In this document: positions 7,235 to 14,290 of the stretch, one piece after another
Layout of the letters: each line of letters opens with the position of its first letter
Numbering within the stretch: the first letter of the stretch is position 1
Assembly: GCA_027031565.1 (NCBI GenBank)
Contig: JALVPX010000237.1
Coordinates: 1 to 25,479, forward strand
Length of the DNA stretch: 25,479 nucleotides
DNA from: Deltaproteobacteria bacterium
GTDB taxonomy: Bacteria > Desulfobacterota > Dissulfuribacteria > Dissulfuribacterales > JALVPX01
Direction of reading: 5' to 3'
Made by a program: the position numbers and the translations under genes
Notes under the pieces: model-generated
What the model was told of the DNA's origin: nothing
Database searches by the model: none
What the model saw: only the letters and a program-made list of their open reading frames with translations

Positions 7235-8401
7235 TTAATAAAGCAGCTTCCAGGCGCCATTTTCAATTTCTACCATCTTGAAGGCGTCAAGCCCAAGGCC
7301 GAGATGGTCATCAGGACCCATGTTGAAGACCCCGCCTGTTCCTACAAAGCCCTTTGTCTTCTCTATTTCATCCCTTACCTTTGCCTTGTCCACACATCCT
7401 GCCCTCTTGATTGCCTCCACAGCAATGAAAAGACCATCATAGGCATGGCCGCCAAAAGTGGATACAGGCCCATATTTGGCCTCATATTTCTTTTTGTAAG
7501 ACAAAAGAACGGGTTTTTGAGGATCATTATCCGGCAGCTGTTCTGCAACAATGAGGGCCGCTGCCGGCAGGCGCACGCCATTTGCTGCATCTCCAGCCAG
7601 TTCGATGAATTTTTTGGATGCAACGCCGTGGGATTGATAAAGAGGAAGTTTTATACCGAGCTGGCGCACATTCTTGGTCACTATAGCAGGTGCCTTGCCA
7701 AAGCCGAAGTTCAAAATGGCCTTTGCATCAGTAGCCCTGATCTTTGTCAGCTGTGTGGTCATGTCTGTATCAGCGTTGTTATAAGATTCATCTGCCACGA
7801 TGTTGATTCCATATTTTGGAGCCAGATCCAGGCACTGTGCATGCCCCGATTTGTCAAAGCCACCGTTACCGGTGATGAGTGCCACCTTTGAGATATTTCT
7901 CTTCTTCATGTCTTCGAAGATCTTGGCAGCTGCCATCCTGTCTGTATGAGGGGTTTTAAAAACCCATTTTTTAACGGGCTTGATGATCCTTATGGAACCC
8001 GCGAGGGAAATAAAGGGTATCTTTTCACGTTCCACGATATCAATAACAGCCAGGGTCGTGCCGGATGTGGATCCTCCAACTATGAGATCAACCCTGTCCT
8101 TCTTGATCAGCCTCTTGACCACATCCTTCGCCACCTTTGCCTTGCCTGACGTATCATAATAAACAAGTTCAAGCTTTTTGCCTAACACCCCGCCCTTCTG
8201 ATTGATTTCCCCAACATACATTTGGAGGGTCTTCAATTCCGGGTCACCGAGAAACGAGGCAGGCCCTGTAAGTGCCAGGAAAGAACCTATCTTGATGGTC
8301 CCAGATGCATGGACCGCAGAGGCTGCAGACAGGGTCAACACCAGGGCTGAAGATATGCCCAACATGCAGGCAAACAGACCTTTGATCATGGTACGATACA
8401 T
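7235..8401 (-). CDS. livK: Periplasmic substrate-binding protein of the Liv-type ABC transporter (LivJ/LivK family)
   Basis: Binding protein that captures the substrate in the periplasm and delivers it to LivHM. Residues 1-32 are a signal peptide ending VHA before SGTIKIGSFLALTGP, the standard start of a type I periplasmic-binding fold of the Leu/Ile/Val family. Later landmarks are LVYYDTSGKAKVAKDVVKRLI, VDLIVGGSTSGTTLAV and HAYDGLFIAVEAIKRAG. Length (388) is normal. The ATG at 8401 has AGGAGG at good spacing; an alternative ATG lies four codons on. It is the first gene of the minus-strand arm and has a near-consensus promoter. The ligand may be Leu/Ile/Val, but related proteins bind aromatic acids, amides or other carboxylates, so specificity is open. 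Confidence 0.93.
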   Translation of the reverse strand: MYRTMIKGLFACMLGISSALVLTLSAASAVHASGTIKIGSFLALTGPASFLGDPELKTLQMYVGEINQKGGVLGKKLELVYYDTSGKAKVAKDVVKRLIKKDRVDLIVGGSTSGTTLAVIDIVEREKIPFISLAGSIRIIKPVKKWVFKTPHTDRMAAAKIFEDMKKRNISKVALITGNGGFDKSGHAQCLDLAPKYGINIVADESYNNADTDMTTQLTKIRATDAKAILNFGFGKAPAIVTKNVRQLGIKLPLYQSHGVASKKFIELAGDAANGVRLPAAALIVAEQLPDNDPQKPVLLSYKKKYEAKYGPVSTFGGHAYDGLFIAVEAIKRAGCVDKAKVRDEIEKTKGFVGTGGVFNMGPDDHLGLGLDAFKMVEIENGAWKLLY

Positions 8402-8430
8402 TTCCGCTTTCCTCCTCTCATTTTTTGCAA

Positions 8431-8459
8431 ATCCTACGTAGGTTGACTGATCGTGTCAA
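8431..8459 (-). promoter_or_regulatory. Sigma70-type promoter for livK
   Basis: On the minus strand TTGACA (8454-8459, a perfect -35) is followed by a 17-base spacer and TAGGAT (8431-8436, four of six -10 bases). This places the start about 20-25 bases before the livK ATG, with the AGGAGG ribosome site inside the short leader. The -10 overlaps a 10-base palindrome, CCTACGTAGG (8433-8442). Confidence 0.7.
8443..8459. promoter_or_regulatory. Dyad TTGAC-N7-GTCAA shared by the two liv promoters
   Basis: The inverted repeat is made of the -35 elements of the two divergent promoters. It could simply reflect back-to-back promoters, or be an operator through which one dimeric regulator controls both arms. 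No regulator gene is present in the window. Confidence 0.4.
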
Positions 8460-8470
8460 GATAATAACAT
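8443..8470 (+). promoter_or_regulatory. Probable divergent promoter for livF and the PaaK-like gene
   Basis: On the plus strand TTGACT (8443-8448) is followed by 16 bases and TAACAT (8465-8470). This is a weaker match than the opposing livK promoter. It would start transcription roughly 70 bases before livF. Its -35 lies within the spacer of the livK promoter, so the two promoters overlap. Confidence 0.45.
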
Positions 8471-8544
8471 GGCTGAATGGAACTGCTGGCCTTGTGAGTC
8501 ACTTTTCTGTATGATGCCGGGAAAAATGAATACCTTTCTTGCCT

Positions 8545-9285
8545 ATGCTGACAATTAAGAATCTTCATACCCGATATGGGCCTATACCTGTCTTAAAGAA
8601 TGTCTCGCTACACGTCAAACAGGGTGAAATAGTCGCCCTGATAGGCACAAATGGGGCTGGTAAGACCACCCTTCTCACAACCATCTCAGGCCTGCTCAAG
8701 CCCGTAAAGGGCTCAATCCAGTTTGACGGTGTAACAATAACCAAGAAATCGCCTTCTGAAATCGTGGCCCTGGGGCTTAGCCAGGTGCCTGAGGGAAGAC
8801 AGATCTTCACGCCTCTCACAGTTGAAGAAAACCTTGAGCTTGGGGCATATCAGCGCACCTCCCGGAACGATGGAAAGGCTGTCAGCAAAGATCTGGAGGC
8901 AGTTTATTCACTTTTTCCAAGACTAAAGGAGCGCAGAAAACAGGTAGCAGGCACCCTCAGCGGAGGCGAGCAGCAGATGCTGGCCATAGGCAGGGCCTTC
9001 ATGGCAAAACCCAAAATGCTGCTGCTTGACGAACCATCACTGGGACTTGCGCCCAAGCTGGTGGACTCCATTATGAAAACGATTGTTTCCTTGAACCAGG
9101 AACAAGGCCTTACAATATTGATTGTGGAGCAAAATGCAAGAAAGGCCCTTGCCATATCCCACAGGGCATATGTGTTGGAGACAGGCAAGATTGTGCTTCA
9201 AGGCAGTTCAGAAGAACTCATTGAAGACAGCGAAATCAAAAGGGCCTACCTAGGCAAGGATTATGCAACCATAACAGAACGGTAG
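8545..9285 (+). CDS. livF: Branched-chain amino acid type ABC transporter, ATP-binding protein LivF
   Basis: Second ATPase of the Liv importer, expected to pair with LivG under LivHM. With the ATG at 8545 it has 246 residues. Walker A is GTNGAGKTT (34-42). LSQVPEGRQIFTPLTVEENLELGA is the LivF hallmark, followed by the signature LSGGEQQMLAIGRA, Walker B MLLLDEP, and LIVEQNA with the H-loop replaced by Gln, as usual in LivF. A TTG two codons upstream (8539) is the only other start before a stop codon; neither has a good ribosome site. Its position is unusual: it is divergent from livKHMG rather than downstream of livG, and it heads a separate two-gene unit with the PaaK-like gene 14 bases on. 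Confidence 0.94.
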   Translation: MLTIKNLHTRYGPIPVLKNVSLHVKQGEIVALIGTNGAGKTTLLTTISGLLKPVKGSIQFDGVTITKKSPSEIVALGLSQVPEGRQIFTPLTVEENLELGAYQRTSRNDGKAVSKDLEAVYSLFPRLKERRKQVAGTLSGGEQQMLAIGRAFMAKPKMLLLDEPSLGLAPKLVDSIMKTIVSLNQEQGLTILIVEQNARKALAISHRAYVLETGKIVLQGSSEELIEDSEIKRAYLGKDYATITER

Positions 9286-9299
9286 GGGGGATAGTTAAA

Positions 9300-10589
9300 G
9301 TGCCAGGCAACAAGAACGTGGAATATTTGTCCTCACAGGAATGGCATCAATGGCAGATGGAACTGCTGCAAAGCACCGTCAATAGTGTCTACCGCCGGGT
9401 TCCATTCTACCAGCAGGCATTCAAGAATGCGGGAATCGAGCCGTCTGACATCCTCTCGCTGAATGATCTCCATAAGCTGCCCTTTACTACTCGAAAAGAC
9501 TTGTCTGAAAACTATCCATACGGCCTGTTTGCAAGACCTCTCCGGGATATCGTTCGTATCCATACACTGCGTGGCACCCTTCAAAAACCCGTGGTGATTG
9601 GATGCACTGCCCAGGACCTCAAGCACCGCCGCGACCTGGCTGCAAGGCTCTTTCAAACCTGCGGTGTAACCAAAGAGGATATAGTTCAGATCTGCCTGGA
9701 CCCTGGCCTCACCACCCTCGGCCAAGAGCTGAAAGAAAGCGCCGAAGCGGTGGGTGCCCTGGTGATACCGCCAGACCCTGTACCGGCCCCTGCCCAGGCA
9801 CGGGTTATGATGGATTTCAGGACCACTGTGCTGGTAACAACCCCATCTTATGCAAAGCGGATTGTGAGGGAAATAGATGCAGGCAGCCTCCCGCTTGGTG
9901 CCTTGACCCTGAAAACCGGCCTATTTGTGGGCGAACAACTTTCAGAAGAAGACCGTTCTTTTTTCAAGGAGTTTCTGTCCATTAATTCATTTTCATCCTA
10001 TGGGATTCTCGAGGTGTCCGGACCCGCCCTAGCCTTTGAATGTGAAATGCAAGATGGACTTCATATTGCCATGGATCACTTTATTGCAGAGATCGTGAAT
10101 CCGCAAAACGGCAAATCCATGCCAGAGGGAGAAGAGGGAGAATTGGTTGTCACCACGTTGACGGCCAGGGCAAATCCCCTGCTTCGGTTCAGAACCGGTG
10201 ATTTGACCAGGATCATAAAAGAGCCGTGCAAGTGCGGCCGCACGACAATGAGAATTGCTCCAATCAGCAGAAGGTGCGACAACATCATTTCGATAAGAGG
10301 AATCAAAATAGATCCAGGCGAAGTAGGCGAATTGATCAGCGAATATGTCCCAGGTCCCGTCCCTCCTTACATCCTCGTGATTCAAACCGAAAATTTCCTG
10401 GAAAAACTGGAGATCTGGCTCTCCATTAACGAGGAAATCTTTTCAGGCAGCCTTCCACAATTGCACAACCTAATAGCAAGGCTGGAAGAAGCCTTTGAAC
10501 AGAAAACCGGTCTTTCATGCAAGGTGAGGCCAAGGGAATACAGGACCATAGAACCTCTGCTTAAAAAAGGCCGGCTGGTGGTAAGGTAG
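9300..10589 (+). CDS. PaaK-like adenylate-forming (phenylacetate-CoA ligase family) protein with altered P-loop
   Basis: The 429-residue sequence aligns along its length with phenylacetate-CoA ligases, ANL-superfamily enzymes that activate a carboxylate with ATP and load it on CoA. Clear landmarks are VPFYQQAFKNAGI, LPFTTRKDLSENYPYG, YGILEVSGPALAFECEMQDGLHI (234-256), DHFIAEIVNP, GEEGELVVTTLT, RFRTGDLTRI (296-305, with D301) and a C-terminal KKGR. Key motifs differ from active PaaK: the P-loop, usually SSGTTGKPT, reads LRGTLQKPV (90-98), and YGLSEVMGPG reads YGILEVSGPA. A CKCGR motif is at 310-314. The start is a GTG with AGGGGGG upstream. It is co-transcribed with livF, so it may act on the imported substrate, but it may have lost ligase activity or gained another role. 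Confidence 0.85.
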   Translation: MPGNKNVEYLSSQEWHQWQMELLQSTVNSVYRRVPFYQQAFKNAGIEPSDILSLNDLHKLPFTTRKDLSENYPYGLFARPLRDIVRIHTLRGTLQKPVVIGCTAQDLKHRRDLAARLFQTCGVTKEDIVQICLDPGLTTLGQELKESAEAVGALVIPPDPVPAPAQARVMMDFRTTVLVTTPSYAKRIVREIDAGSLPLGALTLKTGLFVGEQLSEEDRSFFKEFLSINSFSSYGILEVSGPALAFECEMQDGLHIAMDHFIAEIVNPQNGKSMPEGEEGELVVTTLTARANPLLRFRTGDLTRIIKEPCKCGRTTMRIAPISRRCDNIISIRGIKIDPGEVGELISEYVPGPVPPYILVIQTENFLEKLEIWLSINEEIFSGSLPQLHNLIARLEEAFEQKTGLSCKVRPREYRTIEPLLKKGRLVVR

Positions 10590-10601
10590 GCCTTGTGTTT
10601 G

Positions 10602-11510
10602 TCAGTCTCTGGGAACCGCCATCATGCGCTCCACGGCCTTGAGCGCTTTTTTGCGGATGTCTTCCTCCACCTCAACTACTGTTTTCTCTTGTTGCAGTGC
10701 TTTCAGAAGCCCTTTCAAGGTGGTCTTTTTCATGTTTTCACATATCATTTCTGGTGAGGCAGGATAAAATTCCTTGCCCGGATTTTGTTTTTTCAGGGGG
10801 TACAGAAGGCCCACCTCTGTTGCCACTATAAACTCCCGTGCATCAGACTGTTTGGCATAGGCAAGCATTCCGCTGGTTGATCTGACAACGTCTGCCATGT
10901 CAAGGACCTCTGGCGGACATTCTGGATGGGCCATCAAGACAGCATTCGGATGCTCTGCCCTTGCCTCTTTCACCCTGGCCACAGTGAGTTCGTCATGGAT
11001 CGGGCAGCACCCGTCCCAGTAATGGACCTTTTGGTCCGTATGGCGCTGAACCCATTTTGCCAGGTTCCTGTCTGGGGTCATGATAACTTCTCTGGCATCT
11101 AGGGACTTGACCACCTGCACGGCATTTGCCGAGGTACAGCAGATATCACTTTCCGCCTTGACCTCTGCAGTGGAATTTACATAGGTGACAACTGGTGCAC
11201 CTGGATGCTCTGCCTTGAATTTCCTCAACTGATCAGCCGTCAGCATGTCTGCCATAGCACAGCCAGCGTCCTCTACAGGTAAGATCACCTTTTTATCAGG
11301 ACATACTATGGCAGCGGTCTCTGCCATAAAGTGTACCCCGCAAAAGACTATTATTTCAGCTTCAGTTTTGGACGCCTCAATGCTCAGTGCAAGGGAATCG
11401 CCTGTGAGATCGGCCACGTCTTGAACTTCAGGCAACTGATAATTATGGGCCAATATGATCGCCTTCTTTTCCTGTGCCAGTGATCTTATCTCTTTGAACA
11501 AGTCATCCAC
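10602..11510 (-). CDS. nadA: Quinolinate synthase NadA
   Basis: Condenses iminoaspartate with dihydroxyacetone phosphate to quinolinate in the aspartate route to NAD; a cytoplasmic [4Fe-4S] enzyme. The 302-residue protein shows the family pattern: ILAHNYQLPEVQDVADLTGDSL near the N-terminus, FCGVHFMAETA, CTSANA, MTPDRNLA and HPECPPEV. The three cluster cysteines are probably C84 (DAGC), C169 (C168 is adjacent, in GCCPIH) and C257 (MICENM). The compact length matches the short NadA type found in anaerobes and thermophiles. The start is a GTG at 11510 with AGGAG upstream; the gene begins 14 bases after lolA and is probably co-transcribed. NadB and NadC are not in the window. It converges with the PaaK-like gene with 12 bases between stops. 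Confidence 0.96.
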   Translation of the reverse strand: MDDLFKEIRSLAQEKKAIILAHNYQLPEVQDVADLTGDSLALSIEASKTEAEIIVFCGVHFMAETAAIVCPDKKVILPVEDAGCAMADMLTADQLRKFKAEHPGAPVVTYVNSTAEVKAESDICCTSANAVQVVKSLDAREVIMTPDRNLAKWVQRHTDQKVHYWDGCCPIHDELTVARVKEARAEHPNAVLMAHPECPPEVLDMADVVRSTSGMLAYAKQSDAREFIVATEVGLLYPLKKQNPGKEFYPASPEMICENMKKTTLKGLLKALQQEKTVVEVEEDIRKKALKAVERMMAVPRD

Positions 11511-11524
11511 TGCCTTTTCTGCTC

Positions 11525-12220
11525 CTACTCTTCCTTAAAACTGATGTCTTGGCTTCTATAAATTTCGACGCCCTTGGGACATTTGAATTCGAAAATCCTG
11601 GGAGAAAGCCGGGAGTTGATGGAGATATTTGAAAAAATGATATGCGTCCTGGTACCAAGCCTGTCTTCCATCCATACATGCCTGACCAGGCCTGAATCAG
11701 GGTCGAGGCCTATCCACATGGTCTTGATCTGCATGTTCTCCTTAAGTGGCTCAAGCCTCAGGTGGGCCTTACCTTTGAGCCATTTCGCCCGCGGCAACTC
11801 GATTCTAAAATATTTGTCCAATTTGGCCTTGCCGAAGAAAAAGGCCTGGCTTATTTCAGAAGACAAAAACCTTTTCCTGGGGATAACCATTACCTGCCCG
11901 GCCTCTTTTTCGAACACAAAGACATCCTTTCCAGAGGTGACTATGAGCTGCTCTTCAGGCTCTTCATATTCCCATCTCATCTTGCTTGGCCTTGCAAAAA
12001 AGACCTTTCCCCGGGCCTCGATACCCTCGTTTGCCCCGGCCGGAATAGTCTCCTGCACAAAATCAGCCGAAACGTTGTTTGTTTTCTCATAGGCGGCCTG
12101 AAGCCTTTTTACAGCAACCGCCAGGTCAACATCGGCGGCAAATGCCCAGCCTCCGGCAACACTGAAGGCCAAAAACGCCCATACAATCAATTGCAGTGTA
12201 TTTTTGAAAATGTTATTCAT
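11525..12220 (-). CDS. lolA: Outer-membrane lipoprotein carrier protein LolA
   Basis: Periplasmic chaperone that carries lipoproteins from the LolCDE complex to the outer membrane. Residues 1-29 are a signal peptide (IVWAFLAFSVAGGWAFA then ADVD). The mature protein shows the LolA pattern: ADFVQETIP, a glycine turn and GKVFFARPSKMRWEYEEPEEQ (72-92, with the conserved RP and RW), then LIVTSGKDVFVFE. Length (231) is slightly above that of E. coli LolA. Its ATG lies only six bases from the divergent start of the DUF1178 gene, and the nearest ribosome-like site (AAAGG) is 13 bases upstream, inside that gene. It is followed by nadA. Confidence 0.93.
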   Translation of the reverse strand: MNNIFKNTLQLIVWAFLAFSVAGGWAFAADVDLAVAVKRLQAAYEKTNNVSADFVQETIPAGANEGIEARGKVFFARPSKMRWEYEEPEEQLIVTSGKDVFVFEKEAGQVMVIPRKRFLSSEISQAFFFGKAKLDKYFRIELPRAKWLKGKAHLRLEPLKENMQIKTMWIGLDPDSGLVRHVWMEDRLGTRTHIIFSNISINSRLSPRIFEFKCPKGVEIYRSQDISFKEE

Positions 12221-12226
12221 AATATC

Positions 12227-12661
12227 ATGATAGCCTTTGATCTATGTTGTAATCAAGACCATACCTTTGAGGCATGGTTTCAAGATAGTGAAGCATTTCA
12301 AGAACAATTCAGCAAGGGATTGATCGAATGCCCTTTTTGCGGAAGCCATCATATCAGCAAACTTCCCTCGCCGGTGGCCGTACATATTAAAGGCAAACAT
12401 ACCCGGAAACAAGCCGGGGCCCAAACAGAGGACGTTGCCTTGGAATTGCTGGAGGAGGCATATAAATTTATTGAAAAACATACCGAGGACGTGGGTGCTG
12501 CCTTTGCTGAAGAGGCCCTCAAAATGCATTACGGAGTAACCGAGCAGCGCTCGATACGCGGTGTCGCCACTGAAGCGGAAGAAAAAATGCTTGAAGAAAA
12601 CGGCATAAAATTTTCAAAAATTCCTGTGCCAATCAAAAAGCATAAATCGAAAGGCCATTGA
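12227..12661 (+). CDS. DUF1178 family zinc-ribbon protein
   Basis: The 144-residue protein matches the DUF1178 family, whose function is unknown. The N-terminus MIAFDLCCNQDHTFEAWF and the pattern GLIECPFCGS are characteristic; C8 or C7 with C35 and C38 could bind zinc. The C-terminal half contains EDVGAAFAEEALKMHYG and RSIRGVATEAEEKMLEENGIKFSKIP, also typical. I use the ATG at 12227 because family members start at this motif, although the frame stays open further upstream over lolA. No ribosome site is evident. It is the first gene of the long plus-strand run that continues into menaquinone synthesis. Confidence 0.88.
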   Translation: MIAFDLCCNQDHTFEAWFQDSEAFQEQFSKGLIECPFCGSHHISKLPSPVAVHIKGKHTRKQAGAQTEDVALELLEEAYKFIEKHTEDVGAAFAEEALKMHYGVTEQRSIRGVATEAEEKMLEENGIKFSKIPVPIKKHKSKGH

Positions 12662-12692
12662 AATTTGCAATGACGTGGAGAAGGAGAAAAAG

Positions 12693-13208
12693 GTGTCCAT
12701 AAGGATAGAAATCGGCAAATTGGTGGTCATGGACTACCAGGTCAGGCTTCCTTCGGGAAAGGTCGTGGATTCATCGCAGAAAGGCGGCGGCCCTGTAGCT
12801 TTTGTCTGTGGATCAGGAGACTTCCCCAAGCCGGTGGAAGAAGGGCTGGTGGGGCTTGCTCCTGGGGAACGGCGTGTCATCCCAGTGCCTCCGCAGCACA
12901 CTTACGGGGATTATGACCCCTGCAAGGTGTGCCTCGTGGCTGCTGAAAGGGTCTCAGGGGATATCGAAATGGGAAAGGTGGTAAAGGCACCAGATGAATT
13001 CGGCATAATCAAGCCGGCCCTTATAAGGGCCATCTGGGAGGGGGCGTTAATGCTGGATTTCAATCATCCAATGGCAGGCAAGACCCTCCATTTTGAAGTG
13101 ATCATCCGCGATGTAAGGGAACAGCAGCATGTAGAAATCAAATCTGCCGTGGACGAAGGTGACAGGGCCCAAGGCCATGGGGAGAGCCAGTTAGGAGAAG
13201 GCGAGTGA
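12693..13208 (+). CDS. FKBP-type peptidyl-prolyl isomerase, SlyD-like
   Basis: Predicted cytoplasmic proline isomerase and folding helper. After the start come VVMDYQVRLPSGKVVDSS, GPVAFVCGSGDF and GLVGLAPGERRVIPVPPQHTYGDYDP (FKBP core), then an insert-in-flap domain ending DFNHPMAGKTLHFEVIIRDV, the SlyD arrangement. The GTG at 12693 has AAGGAG six bases upstream; a GTG at 12675 would add six charged residues. Numbered from the 12693 start, a CKVC pair (C77, C80) sits at the start of the insert. The C-terminal tail is acidic and short and lacks the His-rich nickel-binding tail of E. coli SlyD, so a metallochaperone role is less likely. Its TGA overlaps the mqnE start as GTGA, indicating coupled translation. 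Confidence 0.88.
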   Translation: MSIRIEIGKLVVMDYQVRLPSGKVVDSSQKGGGPVAFVCGSGDFPKPVEEGLVGLAPGERRVIPVPPQHTYGDYDPCKVCLVAAERVSGDIEMGKVVKAPDEFGIIKPALIRAIWEGALMLDFNHPMAGKTLHFEVIIRDVREQQHVEIKSAVDEGDRAQGHGESQLGEGE

Positions 13209-14290
13209 TAGACTCCCTGGAACAAGCCGGGCTTGCAGACATTCATCAAAAAATTCTCAATGGCCAAAGGCTGAATGCCGAAGATGGAAAGAGACTCTAT
13301 GAAACCCACCACTTGCCTGCCCTGGGTTACCTGGCAAATCTGGTCCGGGAGCAAAAAAACGGCAACATAGCCTACTATATCTATAATCAGCATATCAATT
13401 ATTCCAATATATGCACAAACCTCTGTCGTTTCTGCGCCTTTGGTAAGGAAAAAGAGGCGCCGGGCAGCTATGAAATGAGCCTTCAGGAAATAGAGGAAAA
13501 GATCAAAGAGCGGCTCGGTGAACCCATATCCGAGGTTCATATCGTGGGCGGCATTCATCCAGACCTGCCCTATACCTATTACACTGATATGCTCAGGCTC
13601 ATAAAGAGGATCAGGCCCGGAATACATATCCAGGCCTTCACCTGTGTGGAGATTGCTCATCTGGCTGAACTGGCTGGAATGAGCATAGAAGAAACCCTGA
13701 AGGACCTCACGGATGCAGGACTTGATTCCATACCAGGAGGGGGGGCAGAGGTGTTCAGTACGAGAATCAGGGAGAAATTGTGCCCGGAAAAACTGCCTGG
13801 AGGCAAGTGGCTCGAGGTAGCCAAAACCGCCCACAGGCTGGGCATAAAAAGCAATGCAACCATGCTTTACGGCCACATCGAAACCGTGGAGGAACGTATC
13901 GAGCACCTGATTGCATTGAGGGAGGCCCAGGATGAAACAGGTGGTTTCATGTGTTTCATACCACTGGCATTTCATCCCAAAAATACAGGCCTGGAAGAAA
14001 TTGCCCCCACTGGAGGTATTGATGACCTCAAGAACATAGCCGTTTCCAGGCTGATGCTGGACAATTTCCCTCATATCAAGGCCTACTGGGTCATGCTCGG
14101 CCCCAAGGTGGCCCAGATCGCCCTGTGGTATGGGGCTGACGACCTTGATGGAACAGTACTGGAGGAAAAGATAACCCACATGGCAGGGGGAGAGACTGCC
14201 CAGGCCATGACCCGGAAAGAAATAGAGAAACTTATAAAGGCTTCAGGCAGGGAACCTGTGGAACGGGACACCCTCTACAATCATTTATAA
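13205..14290 (+). CDS. mqnE: Aminodeoxyfutalosine synthase MqnE (radical SAM)
   Basis: Joins S-adenosylmethionine to the MqnA product 3-[(1-carboxyvinyl)oxy]benzoate, giving aminodeoxyfutalosine in the futalosine route to menaquinone. The 361-residue protein carries the radical SAM motif CTNLCRFC (C70, C74, C77) preceded by NQHINYSNIC, then HIVGGIHPDLPYTYYTDML, AFTCVEIAHLA, DSIPGGGAEVFS and FIPLAFHPKNTGLEE. FHPKNT and the FGKEKEAPG stretch after the cluster motif separate it from MqnC. The start is GTG at 13205, overlapping the FKBP stop, with AGGAG upstream. It is followed by mqnC sharing one base (TAATG). A 371-codon antisense frame covers it but has no conserved features. Confidence 0.95.
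   Translation: MIDSLEQAGLADIHQKILNGQRLNAEDGKRLYETHHLPALGYLANLVREQKNGNIAYYIYNQHINYSNICTNLCRFCAFGKEKEAPGSYEMSLQEIEEKIKERLGEPISEVHIVGGIHPDLPYTYYTDMLRLIKRIRPGIHIQAFTCVEIAHLAELAGMSIEETLKDLTDAGLDSIPGGGAEVFSTRIREKLCPEKLPGGKWLEVAKTAHRLGIKSNATMLYGHIETVEERIEHLIALREAQDETGGFMCFIPLAFHPKNTGLEEIAPTGGIDDLKNIAVSRLMLDNFPHIKAYWVMLGPKVAQIALWYGADDLDGTVLEEKITHMAGGETAQAMTRKEIEKLIKASGREPVERDTLYNHL

Noticed and set aside
7235..8401. Naming the transporter as urea, amide or strictly leucine-specific
   Set aside because: Sequence places it in the Leu/Ile/Val binding-protein family, but nothing I can read fixes the ligand, and the PaaK-like neighbour leaves aryl or other acids possible.
13064..14179. A 371-codon open frame antisense to mqnE and the end of the FKBP gene
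   Set aside because: It is long, but the opposite strand encodes two families with all key motifs. The antisense translation shows no recognisable domain and starts and ends at arbitrary points, so it is most likely a by-product of codon use in mqnE.
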